In this document: positions 43,522 to 53,500 of the stretch, in pieces | Layout: each line of letters opens with the position of its first letter | How positions within the stretch are numbered: position 1 is the stretch's first letter | DNA from: Mageeibacillus indolicus UPII9-5 | GTDB taxonomy: Bacteria > Bacillota > Clostridia > Saccharofermentanales > Fastidiosipilaceae | Direction: 5' to 3' | Assembly (NCBI RefSeq): GCF_000025225.2 | Contig: NC_013895.2 | Location: forward strand, 1,612,001 to 1,676,000 | Length of the DNA stretch: 64,000 nucleotides | Translations under genes and position numbers: made by a program | The notes under the pieces: model-generated | Told to the model about the DNA's origin: nothing | Seen by the model: the letters and a program-made list of their open reading frames with translations, nothing else | Databases searched by the model: none

Positions 43522-44442
43522 ATGCTTGACTTACAAAAAATGAGCTACTTTATGGCAGTGGTTGAACAAAATTTCAACTTATCCAAAGCGGCGCAAAGCC
43601 TGTTTATCTCACAACCGGCCCTGAGCAACGCCATTCACGCCATTGAAAAAGAAGAAGAGCTGACGCTGTTCGTGCGCAACAACGGCCGTTACACCGGCCT
43701 TACACCCTGCGGTAAATATCTCTACGGCGAATGCAAGTTTTTGTTCCGCAAATACAACCAAATTTTAGAGCAGGCTAGGCGTATCGAAAGCGACGATTCG
43801 GAGACTGTCACCATTGCCGCCCCGCCTTTTTTGCTCCGCAGTTACGCCGCTGCCATACTGCTTGCTCTAAAAGATCGTTTTCCCCAAGTAGAGTTCCTTT
43901 TTCGTGAAGCCGACGAGGCCGGGCTGAAACGCGGATTATTAAAAGGTCATTTCGATATCGGGCTGATCACCGAACCCAATGATTATCGCAGCGCCGGTTT
44001 GTTTGTCGTCACCATTGATCAGGGACGCTTCATGGCCGTTTTAGAGAACAACCATCCTTTGGCCGGGCGCGAGATTTTGGAATGGCGGGAAATCGTTCCG
44101 TATCCGCTGGCTATCCCGGGGCCGCATTTTCCTACTTATGATCTGATCGTCAACTCCATTCGTTCGCGTGGCTTGAAGCCAAAAATCGGGATCGCCACCT
44201 CTGGTTGGGACTTTCAGGTAAGCTGTCTGCTTAAAACTGACTACATCAGCTTGATGCCAGAAATCGTCCGCAATTATTTTACTAAAGAGATGGACGAGCA
44301 GTTGAAAATGCTGCCGGTCAATCACCCCATTGCTTGGCGGGTAGCTTATTGTGAAAACAACCACATCCGCAAAACCCGCACAATGCAAGAGATACGTGCC
44401 GCTATTCTGGCCATGTATAACATACAATGCCCTGAAAATTAA
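43522..44442 (+). CDS. LysR-family transcriptional regulator
   Basis: The ~306-aa protein has the N-terminal winged helix-turn-helix of LysR regulators (YFMAVVEQNFNLSKAAQSL, ISQPALSNAIHAIEKEE) and a C-terminal co-inducer domain of the periplasmic-binding-protein fold (FDIGLITEP is typical of the hinge). The ligand and targets are unknown; LysR proteins usually act on a divergent neighbour, but here the giant gene B starts upstream and a glycosidase gene converges downstream. The ATG at 43522 has GGGGG five bases upstream. Confidence 0.9.
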   Translation: MLDLQKMSYFMAVVEQNFNLSKAAQSLFISQPALSNAIHAIEKEEELTLFVRNNGRYTGLTPCGKYLYGECKFLFRKYNQILEQARRIESDDSETVTIAAPPFLLRSYAAAILLALKDRFPQVEFLFREADEAGLKRGLLKGHFDIGLITEPNDYRSAGLFVVTIDQGRFMAVLENNHPLAGREILEWREIVPYPLAIPGPHFPTYDLIVNSIRSRGLKPKIGIATSGWDFQVSCLLKTDYISLMPEIVRNYFTKEMDEQLKMLPVNHPIAWRVAYCENNHIRKTRTMQEIRAAILAMYNIQCPEN

Positions 44443-44500
44443 GCCTAGGCCTAGGCTTAGGCTTGGGCTTGGGCTTGGGCTTGGGCTTGGGCTTAAGCTT
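44443..44500. repeat. Hexanucleotide tandem repeat between convergent genes
   Basis: The 6-bp unit GCTTGG (with GCCTAG, GCTTAG and GCTTAA variants) is repeated about 9.7 times directly after the LysR stop codon. The first 18 bases, AAGCCTAGGCCTAGGCTT (44441-44458), form a perfect palindrome. Confidence 0.9.
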
Positions 44501-44523
44501 CCACTCGCCCACGTCCGAAAAGC

Positions 44524-47001
44524 CTATAGCAGCTCATTTATAACGTCAGTCAACAAGCCGGAAATCTCGCGAGCTGCCTTGCTCACCCCTACTTGCACTT
44601 CATCGGCAACTTCCGCTAAATCCGGGCAAACTGTGAAACCGTTCGCCTGCAAACGGTGAAAAATTCGTTCTTTAAAGTCGAAGTCAATCTGGGCATAGTT
44701 GAGAATTTTCTCCAGCAAAGGCTCAATAAATTCGCGCTGCTCCGCTCCCGTGCCGGGCAAATTCTGACTAACTGTAAAATTAAGGTGCAAGCAGTTTACG
44801 TCCTCGACCGCCGGCAAAAGCACCCGAGTCGTTTGGGTTGCCGCCTCATAAAGCGGTTCAAGCTGCAACGTATTTGCATTTTTCAACGTCAAAGTTATCG
44901 TTTCTATTTTTGTTCGCATGAAGTGCAACTCAAACCCTTTTTCAAACGATTTTATCCGGCCCAGCCCGAAATTCACTTCGACTGAATGTTCGCCCCATTT
45001 TAATTGAATGCAAGTTTTTCGCGGATTTGCGGAGTCGCCATCCGCCCCACACTCATCATCTTCATATAAAGTAAACTCGCCGTCAGCTCCCGGGTACAGC
45101 CTTATGGTCAAGCTATCTCCCTCTAACGGCACAATACCGCCGGCAGGCACTAACACCGGTATTTCGGCTAAAGGACGATGCAGCTTTACTCGTCGGCCGC
45201 CCCGGTACCTCACCCCGGTGAAAAAGTCAAAAAACATCCCTTCGGGTAGCCAAGCTTCTGTTTCTGCCAGCCTGAGCAGGGCATTCATTTTTGTCGTCAC
45301 CGGCGCGACGAGCATCTCGGAACCGAATTGGTATTCGTTCGGGTAATGATAGGCCGCTTCTTCCTCCGGCCAGGCGTGATAGAGTGGCCGTACTATAGGT
45401 ATCCCGTCTAAATGGCTGCGGTAATTCATAGAATGCAGATAGGGCAGTAACTTGGCGCGCAAACGTAGGAAATTTCCCATTATTGTCCGTACTTCTATGC
45501 TATAGTTCCAAGGTTCTTTGCCGGCAAAGCGATTACAGGTGCTGTGCAAGCGGTTAATGGGTGAAAAAACGCCGAATTGCAGCCAGCGGCAAGCTAGTTC
45601 GTCATCGCGGATGCCGTTCATGTGTCCGCCGATGTCGTGGCTCCACCAACCGTAGCCGATATTGGCCGCCGTGGCCGTAAAATACGGCTGAAAAGCCAAA
45701 CTCGCCCACGAAACCACTGTGTCGCCGGAAAAACCTATCGGGTAGCGATGCGAGCCGGGGCCGGCATAGCGTGACAAAATTAATCGTGGCAACGATTGCC
45801 TGGCGGCATGCGCAAAATGGTAGCAGTTAAGCAACCACAGGGGGTCAAGTCCCGGTATTTTGCTGTTTTCGCCTTGTTGCCAGTCGATCCACCAAAAATC
45901 CGTGCCGTCTGCTTCGAGCGGCGCAAGCAGCGTGTCGAAATAGGCCCGGCGGAATTTCGGGTCTGTGAAGTCAAAGGGGATCGTCCCCGTTCCGCTTGCC
46001 GTCTCCGTTCCGCTTGTACTAGTACCGCCCTCCTTGCCGCCGGCAACCGCAGTCGGTATCGCCGATCCCGCCATTGCAACTTTAAACGCTTGATACTCGT
46101 CTTCAAACGGCTGTACCCCGGCCGCCGGGTGCAGATTCAAAGCTGTTTTTAGCCCGGCAGCATGCAAACGCCGCAAGAACCCTGCCGGATCAGGGAACAG
46201 CTCGCGATTCCACGAGAACCCGGTCCAGCCATTGCCGCCATCAGGTACGTCAGTCAAATGCCAGTCCATGTCGATTACGGCCACGGAAAACGGCAAATTC
46301 TCTCGCTTAAAACGTTCGATTAAAGCCAGATATTCCGCCTGGCTGTAGCGCCAATACCTGCTCCACCAATTTCCCAGAGCAAAAGCAGGCAGCAGCGGCG
46401 TTGCCCCACTCAACCGATAAAAATCGCGCAAGCCGCCCACAAAATCCTTACCGTACAAGAATAAATACATATCTTCCGTGCCTGATGGCCGCGGCCAAAA
46501 ACTTTGCGCATCAGGGCGCAAGCAACTGTCGTCACGTAAAATGCCGATACCTTCCCGCGAAAACAAGCCGTCATCCATTCTGACCGCCCCGTCAGCCTTA
46601 TCTAAAGTACGAACCGTTCCGCCCAAATTGTGCAAACTTTCGCCCCACGTCCAAATATTCTGCTTTCCGGCCAAACGGACGGCAATAACCTTCGCCCAGC
46701 GGTTTAGGCTACATTTCAGGCCACGATTTAGACCACCACCATCCGCCTCAACCTCTGCCGGACAAAAATTATCCATAGGGTCCTTAGCCGTGTTAAGCCA
46801 CACCTCCGCCGCGGCAGTTTTTATGGCCACAACTCCGTCCTGTTCCGTTATTTCTGCCGTCACATCGGGGAAATCACGGTTTACCACTATTAAACTGCAA
46901 GCATCGGTAAAACGCCGCCTCGGATCGTATTCTAAACGCACTAGCCGTTCCGTCAGCAAAGTAATTCGCCAGTTCGCGCGTATGAACGATTCATTTTTCA
47001 T
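44524..47001 (-). CDS. Glycoside hydrolase family 31 alpha-glycosidase
   Basis: The 825-aa enzyme belongs to GH31 (alpha-glucosidases, alpha-xylosidases and relatives). The catalytic barrel includes VAVIDMDWHLTDVP, GLKTALNLHPAAG and DFWWIDWQQG, whose Asp in WIDWQ is the likely nucleophile. The acid/base Asp is in GFSGDTVVSW, followed by YGWWSHDIGGHMNG. An N-terminal beta-domain and C-terminal beta-domains are present. A Ser/Thr/Gly-rich insertion of about 30 residues (GTSTSGTETASGTGT) interrupts the barrel near residue 320. No signal peptide is seen, so it probably works in the cytoplasm on imported sugars. The substrate is not certain. The ATG at 47001 has GAGGGT upstream. Confidence 0.92.
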   Translation of the reverse strand: MKNESFIRANWRITLLTERLVRLEYDPRRRFTDACSLIVVNRDFPDVTAEITEQDGVVAIKTAAAEVWLNTAKDPMDNFCPAEVEADGGGLNRGLKCSLNRWAKVIAVRLAGKQNIWTWGESLHNLGGTVRTLDKADGAVRMDDGLFSREGIGILRDDSCLRPDAQSFWPRPSGTEDMYLFLYGKDFVGGLRDFYRLSGATPLLPAFALGNWWSRYWRYSQAEYLALIERFKRENLPFSVAVIDMDWHLTDVPDGGNGWTGFSWNRELFPDPAGFLRRLHAAGLKTALNLHPAAGVQPFEDEYQAFKVAMAGSAIPTAVAGGKEGGTSTSGTETASGTGTIPFDFTDPKFRRAYFDTLLAPLEADGTDFWWIDWQQGENSKIPGLDPLWLLNCYHFAHAARQSLPRLILSRYAGPGSHRYPIGFSGDTVVSWASLAFQPYFTATAANIGYGWWSHDIGGHMNGIRDDELACRWLQFGVFSPINRLHSTCNRFAGKEPWNYSIEVRTIMGNFLRLRAKLLPYLHSMNYRSHLDGIPIVRPLYHAWPEEEAAYHYPNEYQFGSEMLVAPVTTKMNALLRLAETEAWLPEGMFFDFFTGVRYRGGRRVKLHRPLAEIPVLVPAGGIVPLEGDSLTIRLYPGADGEFTLYEDDECGADGDSANPRKTCIQLKWGEHSVEVNFGLGRIKSFEKGFELHFMRTKIETITLTLKNANTLQLEPLYEAATQTTRVLLPAVEDVNCLHLNFTVSQNLPGTGAEQREFIEPLLEKILNYAQIDFDFKERIFHRLQANGFTVCPDLAEVADEVQVGVSKAAREISGLLTDVINELL

Positions 47002-47190
47002 TATCTTACCCTCATCATTTCACAACTGTTGCATTCATTCTGTCTGTTTCGTTTCAAAGTTCTTATACCATAATATTTGCTATCATACCAAATCTCTTAA
47101 AAGCTTTATTCCATCAAAAGTTTTTTCCGCACCTTCGGACTTGCTTTAGCTAATTTACTGCATTAAAATAGTTATTCACAGCAATTATCT

Positions 47191-47241
47191 AGTTCAAGCT
47201 AAATCGTTGTTCAAGCTAAGTAGTAGTTCGTGCTTATTTTA
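47191..47241. repeat. 17-bp tandem repeat, three copies
   Basis: Units: AGTTCAAGCTAAATCGT, TGTTCAAGCTAAGTAGT and a weaker AGTTCGTGCTTATTTTA. They lie in the 315-bp gap between divergent GH31 and MATE genes. The rest of the gap is A/T-rich with TATACT boxes near 47253-47270 but no clear -35. Confidence 0.75.
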
Positions 47242-47316
47242 TATTAGTTTAATTTATACTCGTTATACTAGCATTTTCTAAAATTCATGCTTTAAAGAAA
47301 GGCTTTATTAAATTTA

Positions 47317-48774
47317 ATGTTAGCAAAAAATAATCCCCAAGGCACCAAAAATAATCACAAGGGGGTAGGAAATATCTCTATTAATTTCGCTGCCGCTGCT
47401 TCTAACCCCTTGGGTCAAGAAAATATAGGTCGCCTGTTTTTTCGCCTAGCAATCCCGGCGTTGGTAGCACAAATTGTCAATCTGCTTTATACCATGGTTG
47501 ACCGCATGTACATCGGTCACATGCCGGAAGTCGGCTCGATCGCACTTTCCGGAATCGGCATCGCTTCACCGCTGTTGATGACCGTTTCCGCCTTTGCCGT
47601 TTTGCTAGGGGCAGGCGGTGCCCCAAGGGCTTCGCGACTTTTGGGAGCCGGGGATCAGGGCGGCGCTTCGTCCGTGTTAAACACGGCTGCATCTTCCTCT
47701 TTAGGCATCGGAATCGGCTTAAGCATCCTGTTCATAAGTATTTTGAAACCGCTGTTGCAAGTGCTCGGTGCGGGGCCTAATTCCCTTCCTTTCGCCTATG
47801 ATTACTCTTTCGTCTATCTGCTCGGCACGACCGCCGTGATGTTTTCTTTGGGCATGAATCAATTCATTTCCGTACAGGGGTTCGCCAAAGCCGCTATGCT
47901 CACTACCGTAATCGGTGCCGTCTTGAACATTTTTCTCGACCCGCTTTTTATTTTTGTGTTCAAATTAGGGGTAGCCGGAGCCGCTTGGGCAACCATCATT
48001 TCACAAGCCGTTTCCGCCGGCTACGTTATCACTTTTCTGCGTTCCGGGAAGTCATTTTTACGGCTACGCTTTGAAAAACCACGCGGCAAAGTTCTACTCG
48101 CCATCCTCGCCCTCGGCTTTTCGCCGTTCATTATGAATGCCACCGAATCGTTGCTACAAATATCTTTTAACCGCTCACTCTTTAAATTCGGCGGTGATTT
48201 GGCAGTCGCAACTATGTCCATCAATTCAATGATCAGTCTGATGACGATTCTACCTATTTTCGGCTTTGCGCAAGGTGCTGTAGCCTTAATTTCCTACAAT
48301 TACGGGGCGCAAAATATTGAGCGACTCACAGCTTCATTGAAATATTTGCTCTGCACCAATTTGGCGGTAGGCATTGTGTTCACCGGAATTTTGGAACTTT
48401 GGCCGCACTTTTTTGTCGGCTTATTCACCGCCAATCATCAGCTGCTCGCCGCGACCGTTCCCTGTCTGCGCATCTACGTGGCCGGAACTTTCGTGATCGG
48501 CTTGCAGATTAGCTGCCAACAGGCTTTCATCGCCTTTTCACAGGCCAAACTTTCCGCTGTCATGGCCTTGCTCCGCAAAATCGTATTATTGATTCCTCTA
48601 ATTTTCATTTTGCCAAATTTCATAAAGCCGGAAATTTACGCCGTCTATATCGCAGAACCGGTCAGCGACATAATTTCCTCTATCGTCACCACCGTTGCTT
48701 TTCTGCTCTTCTTGCGGCAAGAAATTATTCGCCTACGGCTCAAATCCACTCCGTTTGAAAGTGAGAACAGGTGA
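47317..48774 (+). CDS. MATE-family efflux transporter (MepA-like)
   Basis: The 485-aa protein has twelve membrane helices and MATE signatures such as IPALVAQIVNLLYTMVDRMYIGH, in which the Asp and the pattern NxxYxxxD fit the MepA subgroup. MATE transporters export cationic or other organic molecules using a sodium or proton gradient. A 30-residue polar N-terminus precedes the first helix. The start at 47317 has AGAAAGG upstream with long spacing. It is convergent with the next gene, leaving 15 bp between stop codons. Confidence 0.88.
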   Translation: MLAKNNPQGTKNNHKGVGNISINFAAAASNPLGQENIGRLFFRLAIPALVAQIVNLLYTMVDRMYIGHMPEVGSIALSGIGIASPLLMTVSAFAVLLGAGGAPRASRLLGAGDQGGASSVLNTAASSSLGIGIGLSILFISILKPLLQVLGAGPNSLPFAYDYSFVYLLGTTAVMFSLGMNQFISVQGFAKAAMLTTVIGAVLNIFLDPLFIFVFKLGVAGAAWATIISQAVSAGYVITFLRSGKSFLRLRFEKPRGKVLLAILALGFSPFIMNATESLLQISFNRSLFKFGGDLAVATMSINSMISLMTILPIFGFAQGAVALISYNYGAQNIERLTASLKYLLCTNLAVGIVFTGILELWPHFFVGLFTANHQLLAATVPCLRIYVAGTFVIGLQISCQQAFIAFSQAKLSAVMALLRKIVLLIPLIFILPNFIKPEIYAVYIAEPVSDIISSIVTTVAFLLFLRQEIIRLRLKSTPFESENR

Positions 48775-48789
48775 ATCACTAATCACTCG

Positions 48790-50088
48790 TTAAATTTCCC
48801 GTTGACACCAACGATTGCCGTGCAGTCGCCACGCCGAAATCAAAGCGCGTAAACCTTGGTCGCAAGCAATCGCCATCCAGGCACCCGGCAAACCAAATCC
48901 CCATGGATAGATAAATAGATACGTTATGATCGGCCGGAAAACGGCAATAATTATCAAAGAATATTTGGCCACAAAAGACGTATCGCCGGCGCCGCGCAAA
49001 GCACCCGCGTTGATCGGGGCAATAGCCTCCGGAATCAGGGCGATGCCGCTCACGAACAAGACCCGGGTTGCCAGACTCAGAACCTCGCCCTCCGCCATCA
49101 TCAAGCCGGCCAGACTGCGCCCGAACGCGATGAACAAAAACGACCCCAATACCCCTACACTCAAACTGAACAGCAAGCCCGTGCGAATGTATTGCCGCGC
49201 CTGTTTCACATCATGCGCCCCTAAACTTTTGCTAACTAGCGTAGCCTCCGCCTGTCCCATGCCGATGAAAATATAATAAAAAATATCCTCTATAATCATC
49301 GTCACGTAGCCCGTCCCCGTGCCGACCGTGCCCAAATCGGCAATCAGCCTAGCAAAGATAAACAAGCCGATACGCTCACAAATCTGCTCTGACACCGCAT
49401 GTACTGTCAGGCGAGCCATTTTAAGCGGCTTAATCAAACGATTGGTAAAGCCGAGGCCCGTATTTTGCAGCCTGAGCGCGAGAATCAGTGCCGTTGTAGC
49501 CGCACATATCATGGTCGCCAAACCGGCTCCGGCTACCCCCATGGCCGGCGCCCCGCAATTGCCGAAAATAAAAATGTAATTTAGCCCGGCGTTGAGTATA
49601 TTGCCGACCGCTCCAGCGAAAAATATCACTTTGCCGCGCCCCGTCATCATAAACGGCACTGCCAACACCGTGCTAATTGCATCAAAAAACCTGCTGACCG
49701 CTATCCACTTAAAATACGCCGCGGCAATTGCGCTGTAATCACTTTTCGCCCCCGCGATTTTCACGATATCGGTGGCAAAAATGATCGCCGGCACGGTAAG
49801 CACTGTGTACATGACCAGCGTAATAAGCATACCGGTAGTAAAGATTCTTTTCGCTTCTTCAATATTTTTTTCACCGTAGCGCCGCCCCACCAAAGCCGTT
49901 AGTGCCACTGCCAAAGCCGTGTACAAAATGCTCAAGACCATTTTCGGCTGTGAACAAATCCCGACTGCCGCCAACCCGGCAATTCCCAGCTGTCCCACCA
50001 TAGCCAAATCGAGCAAAATAGCAAAATTCAAAAACAGGCCTTGCCCCGCCAGCGGAACGGCCAAGCGCAAAAAATCTTTTTTTATCAT
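48790..50088 (-). CDS. MATE-family transporter, last gene of the methyltransferase-ABC operon
   Basis: The 432-aa protein has twelve helices and MATE features (LRLAVPLAGQGLFLNFAILLD, AGLAAVGICSQPK, GGAGDTS-like AGALRGAGDTSFVAKY). It is only seven bp after the OppF-like gene, with GAGG five bases before the ATG, so it is co-transcribed with an importer system. It may export the molecule whose complexed form the ABC system brings back, or a related product; this is inference. Confidence 0.88.
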   Translation of the reverse strand: MIKKDFLRLAVPLAGQGLFLNFAILLDLAMVGQLGIAGLAAVGICSQPKMVLSILYTALAVALTALVGRRYGEKNIEEAKRIFTTGMLITLVMYTVLTVPAIIFATDIVKIAGAKSDYSAIAAAYFKWIAVSRFFDAISTVLAVPFMMTGRGKVIFFAGAVGNILNAGLNYIFIFGNCGAPAMGVAGAGLATMICAATTALILALRLQNTGLGFTNRLIKPLKMARLTVHAVSEQICERIGLFIFARLIADLGTVGTGTGYVTMIIEDIFYYIFIGMGQAEATLVSKSLGAHDVKQARQYIRTGLLFSLSVGVLGSFLFIAFGRSLAGLMMAEGEVLSLATRVLFVSGIALIPEAIAPINAGALRGAGDTSFVAKYSLIIIAVFRPIITYLFIYPWGFGLPGAWMAIACDQGLRALISAWRLHGNRWCQREI

Positions 50089-50095
50089 GTATTCC

Positions 50096-51067
50096 TCAAA
50101 GCCTTTGAGAATCCTTGCCGATTATATCCGAAAAAAGCTGTATGGTGTAGGGATTTTTCATAGTCTCGGCAATCCTTTTCGCCGGCAGCCGCTCCAAGAT
50201 CGTGCCGTCTTTTATGATTAATATTTCATCGCAAAAAGCTGTTGCCAAAACCAAGTCATGGGAAATAAAGAGGATCGACATTTTATATTCCTCTTTCAGT
50301 TCTTTCAATAAATTAATAATATTGGCCGCCACCCCCGCATCAAGATTGGAGGTTGCTTCGTCACAGATCAAAATTTTGGGCTCGGTCAGTAAAGCTCTCG
50401 CAATCGAGGCGCGTTGACACTCGCCGCCGCTTAAATCGCCCGGTTTGGCATAATAAGCTTCTTTGGCATCGAGCCCGACCCGACGCAGCATTGCAAGACT
50501 CCGCGCTCTGCTCTCGGCCGTGTTTAGATTCAGGATTCGTTTTTGACCGATATCCAACGAAGTGCCAATCGTCTTTAGTGGATCGAAAGAATTGGTCGAA
50601 TCCTGATAAATCATTTGAACTTTTTGGTTTATAATACGGCGACTGAGCCTAATATGCGCATAAATGCTGGTTCCATCGAGAAAAACTTCGCCGGAAGAAG
50701 GCTTGGCCAGCCCCGTGAGCATTCTGGCAGCCGTGGACTTGCCGCAGCCTGAGTCCCCTAGCAAGCCGAGGATCTGAAACTTTTGCAGGTCAAAACTGAG
50801 CTTGCTTAGCACCTTTTTGCGTCCGTATCGCAACGTAACGCTGGCACAGCTGATTAACGGCGGCTCAGCTGAAGTCGCCGCACTCGGCTCAGCTGAGGTT
50901 GCCACACTAGTTTCAACTGAGGCTGCCTCGCCAGACTCAGCTGAAATTGCCGCACTCGGCTCAGCTGAAGTTGCCGCACCCGGCTCAGCTGAAGTTGCCG
51001 CACCCGACTCAGCTGAAGTTGCCGCACCCGGCAAATCATTTTCTGGTTCAATCAACGGCTTGGCCAT
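50096..51067 (-). CDS. OppF/DppF-like ABC ATPase with repeat N-terminus
   Basis: The ATPase domain (residues ~75-320) has Walker A GDSGCGKST, signature LSGGECQRASIARAL, Walker B ILICDEATSNLD and SHD. It matches the second ATPase of peptide or nickel importers (OppF, DppF, NikE). Residues 15-70 are an unusual extension of seven 8-residue repeats (AATSAEPG and variants) with no counterpart in the family. The domain ends without the long C-terminal oligopeptide-binding extension of OppF. Its partner is the adjacent OppD-like ATPase. Confidence 0.9.
   Translation of the reverse strand: MAKPLIEPENDLPGAATSAESGAATSAEPGAATSAEPSAAISAESGEAASVETSVATSAEPSAATSAEPPLISCASVTLRYGRKKVLSKLSFDLQKFQILGLLGDSGCGKSTAARMLTGLAKPSSGEVFLDGTSIYAHIRLSRRIINQKVQMIYQDSTNSFDPLKTIGTSLDIGQKRILNLNTAESRARSLAMLRRVGLDAKEAYYAKPGDLSGGECQRASIARALLTEPKILICDEATSNLDAGVAANIINLLKELKEEYKMSILFISHDLVLATAFCDEILIIKDGTILERLPAKRIAETMKNPYTIQLFSDIIGKDSQRL
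50858..51025 (-). repeat. 24-bp coding repeat in the OppF-like gene, seven copies
   Basis: Seven units of eight codons (consensus AATSAEPG) follow each other. The DNA repeats are close, GCCGCACTCGGCTCAGCTGA being typical on the plus strand. The unit is a multiple of three, so copy changes keep the frame. Confidence 0.9.
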
Positions 51068-51087
51068 TGTAACTCACCCTCTTTCAC

Positions 51088-51921
51088 TTAATTTTCTTCC
51101 ACTATGCGCCACGGGGCAACATAGTGCCGCGAATCCGGTTGCAACAAATATTCCTGCAACTCCCCGTAGTCAAAATCATTGTAGGAAACCTTCGCCGGCA
51201 AACCTTCGTTAAATTTTGGCACCGCCCCCAACAACGCTTTTGTATACGGGTGAATAGGTCGCCCTATGACCTCTGCTTGGCTGCCGGCTTCCAAAATATG
51301 GCCGCCAAAAATTACCATCACCCGATCCGCAATCTTTTCCACTACCCGCATATCATGCGTTACTAGCAAAATAGACCTGTTTTCCGCCTTAATACGGCTG
51401 AATTCCTTCATGACCATGTTTCGTACGCCCATATCCAGTGCCGACGTCGGTTCATCGGCGACAATGAAACCCGGTTCAAAAAACAAAGCCATAGCAATCG
51501 AGATACGCTGCAGCATACCGCCGCTCATTTCGTATGAGTAACCATGCAACAACTCTTCCGCGTCCTTCAAGCCGACTGTTTCCAACAAATGCACCGCCCG
51601 ATTTTTGATCTCAGACGAACGCAGCGAACTCTTGCTGTGCGCCAACTGCTTGAAATGTGTCCAAATACAATTGGTCGGGTTGAAAGACGAAAATGGATTT
51701 TGAAACACAACCCCAAAATCAGAATTACGTCTTATTTCACCGCGATAATAAAAATCTGTCAAGGCGGCATTGATAACCGCCTTGAGCAGAGTGGATTTGC
51801 CAGAGCCGGATTCACCGACAATGCACAGTACTTCGCCCGGTCGCAGGTCAAAGGAAAGGCCGTGCAGCACTTCCTTGGCCCCATAACCGGCATACAAATT
51901 TTTTACTTCTAATAGATTCAT
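51088..51921 (-). CDS. OppD/DppD-like ABC ATPase
   Basis: The 277-aa ATPase has Walker A GESGSGKST, signature MSGGMLQRISIAMAL, Walker B FIVADEPTSALD and THDM. A C-terminal stretch with GRPIHPYTKALLGAVPKF is typical of the oligopeptide/nickel family (RxxxHPYT), though the cysteine-rich part found in some members is missing. The start overlaps the stop of the binding-protein gene by one base. Confidence 0.92.
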   Translation of the reverse strand: MNLLEVKNLYAGYGAKEVLHGLSFDLRPGEVLCIVGESGSGKSTLLKAVINAALTDFYYRGEIRRNSDFGVVFQNPFSSFNPTNCIWTHFKQLAHSKSSLRSSEIKNRAVHLLETVGLKDAEELLHGYSYEMSGGMLQRISIAMALFFEPGFIVADEPTSALDMGVRNMVMKEFSRIKAENRSILLVTHDMRVVEKIADRVMVIFGGHILEAGSQAEVIGRPIHPYTKALLGAVPKFNEGLPAKVSYNDFDYGELQEYLLQPDSRHYVAPWRIVEEN

Positions 51922-53459
51922 TATTCAATATCGGTGTTCACCGTAACGATACGGTATTCAAATGGACTGATGTCCAAGTTTTTGACATTTTTCTTGTAAG
52001 CCAGATCAATTTTTACATTGCCGATATAGTAATGCAGATTATCAGCCAATGCAAGCTTTAAAATTTTTCGCGCCATTTCATCACGTTTGGTTGCGTCAAA
52101 TTCGCTTTTCATCTGTTTCAGCAGGGCGTCGACTTCAGTGTTGCTGTATTTGTTGAAATTGGCAGTCCCATTCGTGCCAAAAACTGAGGATAGATAGTCA
52201 TATGGGTCACCAATACGCAGGGTCACCATGCCATACATACCCAAGTCAAAGTCGCCTTTATTTAAGTATTTGGAATTTTCATGTTGGATTGCTTCGACTG
52301 ACCAACCGGCTTTAGTAAATTGTGCTTGCAGTTGTGTGGCGATCTTAGGAATATTCAAACGCTCATAAAACTTCAATGCTACTTTGTTTCCGCCGGCTTT
52401 CGTCTCGTCAGCCAACGCTTTCGATTTTGCCGCGTCGAAACCGACACTCTCGTTTTCTTTCAGAGCAAAAGGCAGATTGGGTGCGAAGGGGCTGTAAATG
52501 GTTTCGATGCCGCCCTTCAAAAGATCTTTGGCAATTTCTTCCCGGTTAATCGCCCGGAAAAGGCCTTCACGTACCTTGGGATCAGGCAGTTTGGTCGGAT
52601 TGGCGTAAATCATGTACACACGTGAACTCGGGGTGCGGGTAACAGTAAAATCGGGATTGCTGCTTAAGCGATCTGCCGTATCGGTGTCGACCTGAGCCAA
52701 ATCTACATCACCAGATTCAACCGCTAGCCCCAAGGTGGTCGATTTGCCGACTGCTTTATTCACAATACGGCTGAGTTTCGGCGTACCGTTCCAATAATTT
52801 TTGTTCGGCACCAACTCCATGGTCTTTTCGGGTTCAAACTTATCTATCATATATGGGCCGGTGCAAATCGGTTTGGTAGCAATTTCCGATGTATCGGTCA
52901 CATCACAAATAATGAAATGCGGATCGGCCAAGGCATTCAAAGCAGTTGCATTCGGTTCCGGCGTTTTCATGCTGAATTCGTTCTCTTCTACCTGAAATTC
53001 CGTGCCTTTTAGCGCGGCGGCTTCCGGATTCAGTTCAATCGTTCTTTGCAGGCTGGCGACAACTTTTTTGGCGGTTACCGGGTTGCCATTCGAAAATTTA
53101 AGTCCGCTTTTTAATTGTATTACCCAGGTTTGCGGATCCACATTCATGTATGATTCCACTAAATTGCCAACCAATTTATAATTGGCATCCAAGGTGAACA
53201 AGGTCTCACCTACGCCCAGTTTTACCAACTCCCAGCCGTTCCAATCCTTATGCGGATCATTAGACGCGTAGATGTAGGATGAACCGATTTTCAGCACTTT
53301 TTCCCCTTTGCTTCCGGCGGTTTTATCGGCTGCCGCAGCTTGCGTCATTGCCGGATTTTTCGTCGTGTCGCCGGTAGTTTTAGCCGTTTCACCGCAAGAT
53401 GTAAGTAGCATACTCGCGGCAAGTAGTCCGGACAAAAGTCCCAATATTATTTTTTTCAT
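51921..53459 (-). CDS. Family 5 solute-binding lipoprotein of the ABC importer
   Basis: The ~512-aa protein has a lipobox (LTSC, Cys 22) and the family 5 binding-protein fold: WELVKLGVGETLFTLD, QTWVIQLKSGLKFSNG, CTGPYMIDKFEPEKTMEL and NKNYWNG. It resembles NikA/DppA-type receptors. The start MKKIILG at 53459 has GGAGG four bases upstream; an ATG 12 bp earlier lies within that binding site. Ligand unknown: peptides, nickel complexes or other chelates are possible. Confidence 0.9.
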   Translation of the reverse strand: MKKIILGLLSGLLAASMLLTSCGETAKTTGDTTKNPAMTQAAAADKTAGSKGEKVLKIGSSYIYASNDPHKDWNGWELVKLGVGETLFTLDANYKLVGNLVESYMNVDPQTWVIQLKSGLKFSNGNPVTAKKVVASLQRTIELNPEAAALKGTEFQVEENEFSMKTPEPNATALNALADPHFIICDVTDTSEIATKPICTGPYMIDKFEPEKTMELVPNKNYWNGTPKLSRIVNKAVGKSTTLGLAVESGDVDLAQVDTDTADRLSSNPDFTVTRTPSSRVYMIYANPTKLPDPKVREGLFRAINREEIAKDLLKGGIETIYSPFAPNLPFALKENESVGFDAAKSKALADETKAGGNKVALKFYERLNIPKIATQLQAQFTKAGWSVEAIQHENSKYLNKGDFDLGMYGMVTLRIGDPYDYLSSVFGTNGTANFNKYSNTEVDALLKQMKSEFDATKRDEMARKILKLALADNLHYYIGNVKIDLAYKKNVKNLDISPFEYRIVTVNTDIE

Positions 53460-53500
53460 ATTTACCTCCATGTTATTACTTCCATTTTGTGACCTTCATG

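Noticed and set aside
44443-44500. Hexamer array as a CRISPR or origin element
   Set aside because: Units are contiguous and only 6 bp, without spacers; no cas, dnaA or similar gene nearby.
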